Below are positions 43,491 to 44,806 of a stretch of DNA of 44,806 nucleotides, piece after piece. The stretch comes from Aquisalimonas lutea. GTDB lineage: Bacteria; Pseudomonadota; Gammaproteobacteria; Nitrococcales; Aquisalimonadaceae. A model generated the notes under the pieces. The model ran no database searches, was not told where the DNA came from, and was given only the letters and a program-made list of their open reading frames with translations. How positions within the stretch are numbered: position 1 is the first letter of the stretch; the number at the start of each line of letters is the position of its first letter. Location: NCBI RefSeq assembly GCF_030409225.1, contig NZ_JAUFPK010000001.1, forward strand, positions 1,120,191 through 1,164,996. The letters are read 5' to 3'. A program made the position numbers and the translations under genes.

Positions 43491-43952
43491 ACTACCCTAG
43501 CCGTCAGAGGCACTTCGTTCACGTTGACGGCACGGGATGGTGGTTCTGTGGCTCGGGTACGCATCGAACGTCACGCCCCTTGCCCCGACTGAAGGTCGAA
43601 GGCACCAACCCCACCGAAACCACCTCTTCAAACCCGCGCTGTGAATACGCGCCCAACTAATCGGCAATTAGTACACCCCCAGCACTAACCCCCTGATCAA
43701 GCCCAGGTTCTTGTCTGTCGCGGATCTCAAGTCAGGACCCTAGTCAGGTATTCGGGCATGGTCTGCCCCACCAGGGGGGCGTCTTCGCGCGCATTTTGAA
43801 TGGAGCCTTCGGCGGTGGTGGTGGTTCATATTCTTCGTGACCATGCACCAGGTGAACATTCAATACCCAGGCGTATAGGTAGTGAATAGAAACCGATGGC
43901 TGTCGACTACGCCCCGGACGTGACCGTGCTACGCATGGCGGCATGCTTGCCC

Positions 43953-44110
43953 GTTTGAATGTTCGCCACTTTTTATTCAAACCGATGTCTTCATGCTCGC
44001 ATGCTTACCGCGTTTAACATTCAAAACGTTCTAAACGTTTTGTTGTGAATGTTCGTGCGCACGTATTCACGCCGATTCTATTCAAACCAGAATGTATCGA
44101 TTTGAATAAA
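43953..44110. repeat. Cluster of TATTCAAAC / GTTTGAATGTTCG motifs
   Basis: Within 160 bp: GTTTGAATGTTCG (43953-43965), TATTCAAACCGATG (43974-43987), ACATTCAAAACG (about 44017), GTGAATGTTCG (44045-44055), TATTCACGCCGATT (44064), TATTCAAACCAG (44079) and TTTGAATAAATCG (44101). Both orientations occur. The same core is found at single sites elsewhere in the element. Confidence 0.7.
44022..44042. repeat. Palindromic tandem 9-mer pair (CAAAACGTT, CTAAACGTT)
   Basis: Two adjacent 9-mers with the CWAAACGWT consensus seen at 38623 and 38752. Together with TTG after them they also make a perfect 9-bp inverted repeat (CAAAACGTT and AACGTTTTG) with a CTA spacer. Confidence 0.75.
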
Positions 44111-44282
44111 TCGCGCCCCCACCTTTCACCTGACACTCTTCAATTTCTATTCACTTCTTCTTCGAAGAGAGCGTATTTCGGTTTCTCTTCAAACGCATAA
44201 GTAATTGCTTGCTCTTGCGCGAAATGGCTGCGGTGGCAGACTAAGCGTACTTGGAAATAGAGCGGGAATTACCGAGCCAATT

Positions 44283-44687
44283 ATGGTGCAACGCCGGGAA
44301 GATACAGAGCGGAACAGAGTCGAGATTACGCACCCGAAGGGCAATCTTTCGGCGGTCTCGGCGAATGTCGCCGTGCGCCCGCTTGATCGGCGGACGCGGG
44401 TTGGGCGGCGCGTGATGGAGATGAAGGAACAGATCATGGCCGATCTCGGTGGGGAGCGGCACTTGAGCGAAATGCAGAAGATGATGGCCGAGCAGATGGC
44501 CGGCTTGCAGATTCTCATTAACGACGAAATGACGCGGTATCTGGAGCACGGCGAGGTATCGGGCTTCTACCTGCCCGCGCTGAATACCTTCAACCGCCTG
44601 AGCCGGACGCTCGGGCTTGAGCGCCAGGAGCGCGGCGTGAATGAGCCGATGGATTTGGAGTCGTATTTGGGCAAGCGCCGGCGGTGA
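44283..44687 (+). CDS. Hypothetical protein (134 aa)
   Basis: A 134-residue mostly helical protein from ATG 44283 (MVQRREDTERNRVEITHPKG, then RVMEMKEQIMADLGGERHLS, and SGFYLPALNTFNRLSRTLGL). It ends basic (LGKRRR). No conserved motif is identified. A role as a small DNA-binding or assembly protein cannot be tested by eye. The next gene starts 24 bases after its stop, so they may be an operon. Earlier frame up to 44205 is not supported. Confidence 0.65.
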   Translation: MVQRREDTERNRVEITHPKGNLSAVSANVAVRPLDRRTRVGRRVMEMKEQIMADLGGERHLSEMQKMMAEQMAGLQILINDEMTRYLEHGEVSGFYLPALNTFNRLSRTLGLERQERGVNEPMDLESYLGKRRR

Positions 44688-44711
44688 GCCGGATCAACGG
44701 TGGAGGGCGTG

Positions 44712-44806
44712 ATGCACAAGCGTATTCACCCCAATAAACGCACGATCTCGCAGGGCAAGCTGCGGGAGGTCGTGGAACAAGAAGTAGCGAAAGCGGTGGA
44801 CGAAAT
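44712..44806 (+). CDS. Partial gene at the right edge (at least 31 aa visible)
   Basis: ATG 44712 follows GGAGG six bases upstream, and the frame is open to the end of the window. The visible part is basic (MHKRIHPNKRTISQGKLREV) then helical and acidic. It continues beyond the window. Function unknown. Confidence 0.6.
   Translation, partial: MHKRIHPNKRTISQGKLREVVEQEVAKAVDE

Larger units (their letters stand above)
43491..44282. other. Large noncoding region with iteron-like motifs
   Basis: A 792-bp gap. It holds the 14-bp copy at 43729-43742, many TTCAAA/TTTGAA motifs between 43795 and 44190, and the 9-mer pair at 44022-44042. A minus-strand frame at 43744-43980 (78 residues) has no ribosome site or family. 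A regulatory or origin role is the likely content. Confidence 0.55.

Noticed and set aside
43744-43980. 78-residue minus-strand frame in the large gap
   Set aside because: No ribosome site, overlaps motif clusters and has no recognisable family.

Overview
The window looks like the chromosome of a high-GC gammaproteobacterium, probably an Ectothiorhodospiraceae-like or other halophilic or marine lineage. This rests on the gene order birA-coaX-SPOR protein-tRNA-Thr after an rRNA operon, a TAXI/TRAP uptake operon, and overall protein style. The genus cannot be fixed from sequence reading alone.

Layout. 1-1890: 3' half of 23S rRNA, 5S rRNA and the rrn terminator. 1947-5846: M18 aminopeptidase, biotin ligase, type III pantothenate kinase, a SPOR-like protein and tRNA-Thr(UGU). 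5995-12648: an accessory, partly AT-rich island on the minus strand. It holds a PIN protein paired with an XRE/ImmA-like regulator-protease, a three-part retron (nucleoside deoxyribosyltransferase-like effector, msr-msd RNA, reverse transcriptase), an unrecognised 211-residue protein and an exonuclease-TerB-like-BRCT protein. 13042-27499: ordinary chromosomal genes, including a lipoprotein lipase-like hydrolase, zinc peptidase, LysR/azoreductase pair, beta-lactamase-like hydrolase, membrane sulfatase, cytochrome b561, MBL hydrolase, MsrA, three small proteins with strong Shine-Dalgarno sites, a second LysR, a sirtuin and glutamate racemase. 27554-34318: a minus-strand catabolic operon (TAXI binding protein, fused TRAP permease, class III aminotransferase, beta-keto acid cleavage enzyme) plus a membrane protein.

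34555 to the right edge: an integrated mobile element. Its left end is the 3' fragment of a tRNA-Lys gene, followed by a tyrosine integrase, a MerR/AlpA-like HTH protein, two small coupled genes, an SF3 (P4/D5-type) helicase, a winged-helix protein, several orphan small genes and an AbiGi-like defence gene. The other end is not in the window. The element resembles a phage satellite or other small replicating integrative element, but no capsid or terminase gene is recognisable in the visible part.

The most unusual content is in the element's noncoding DNA: a roughly 400-bp chain of hairpins (39853-40245), 33-bp tandem repeats on the start codon of the winged-helix gene with a second 33-bp-phased repeat after it, paired 9-mers of the form CWAAACGWT at several loci, and a dispersed TATTCAAA motif in most intergenic gaps. 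Together these suggest an uncharacterised replication and regulation system. That is inference from sequence pattern only.
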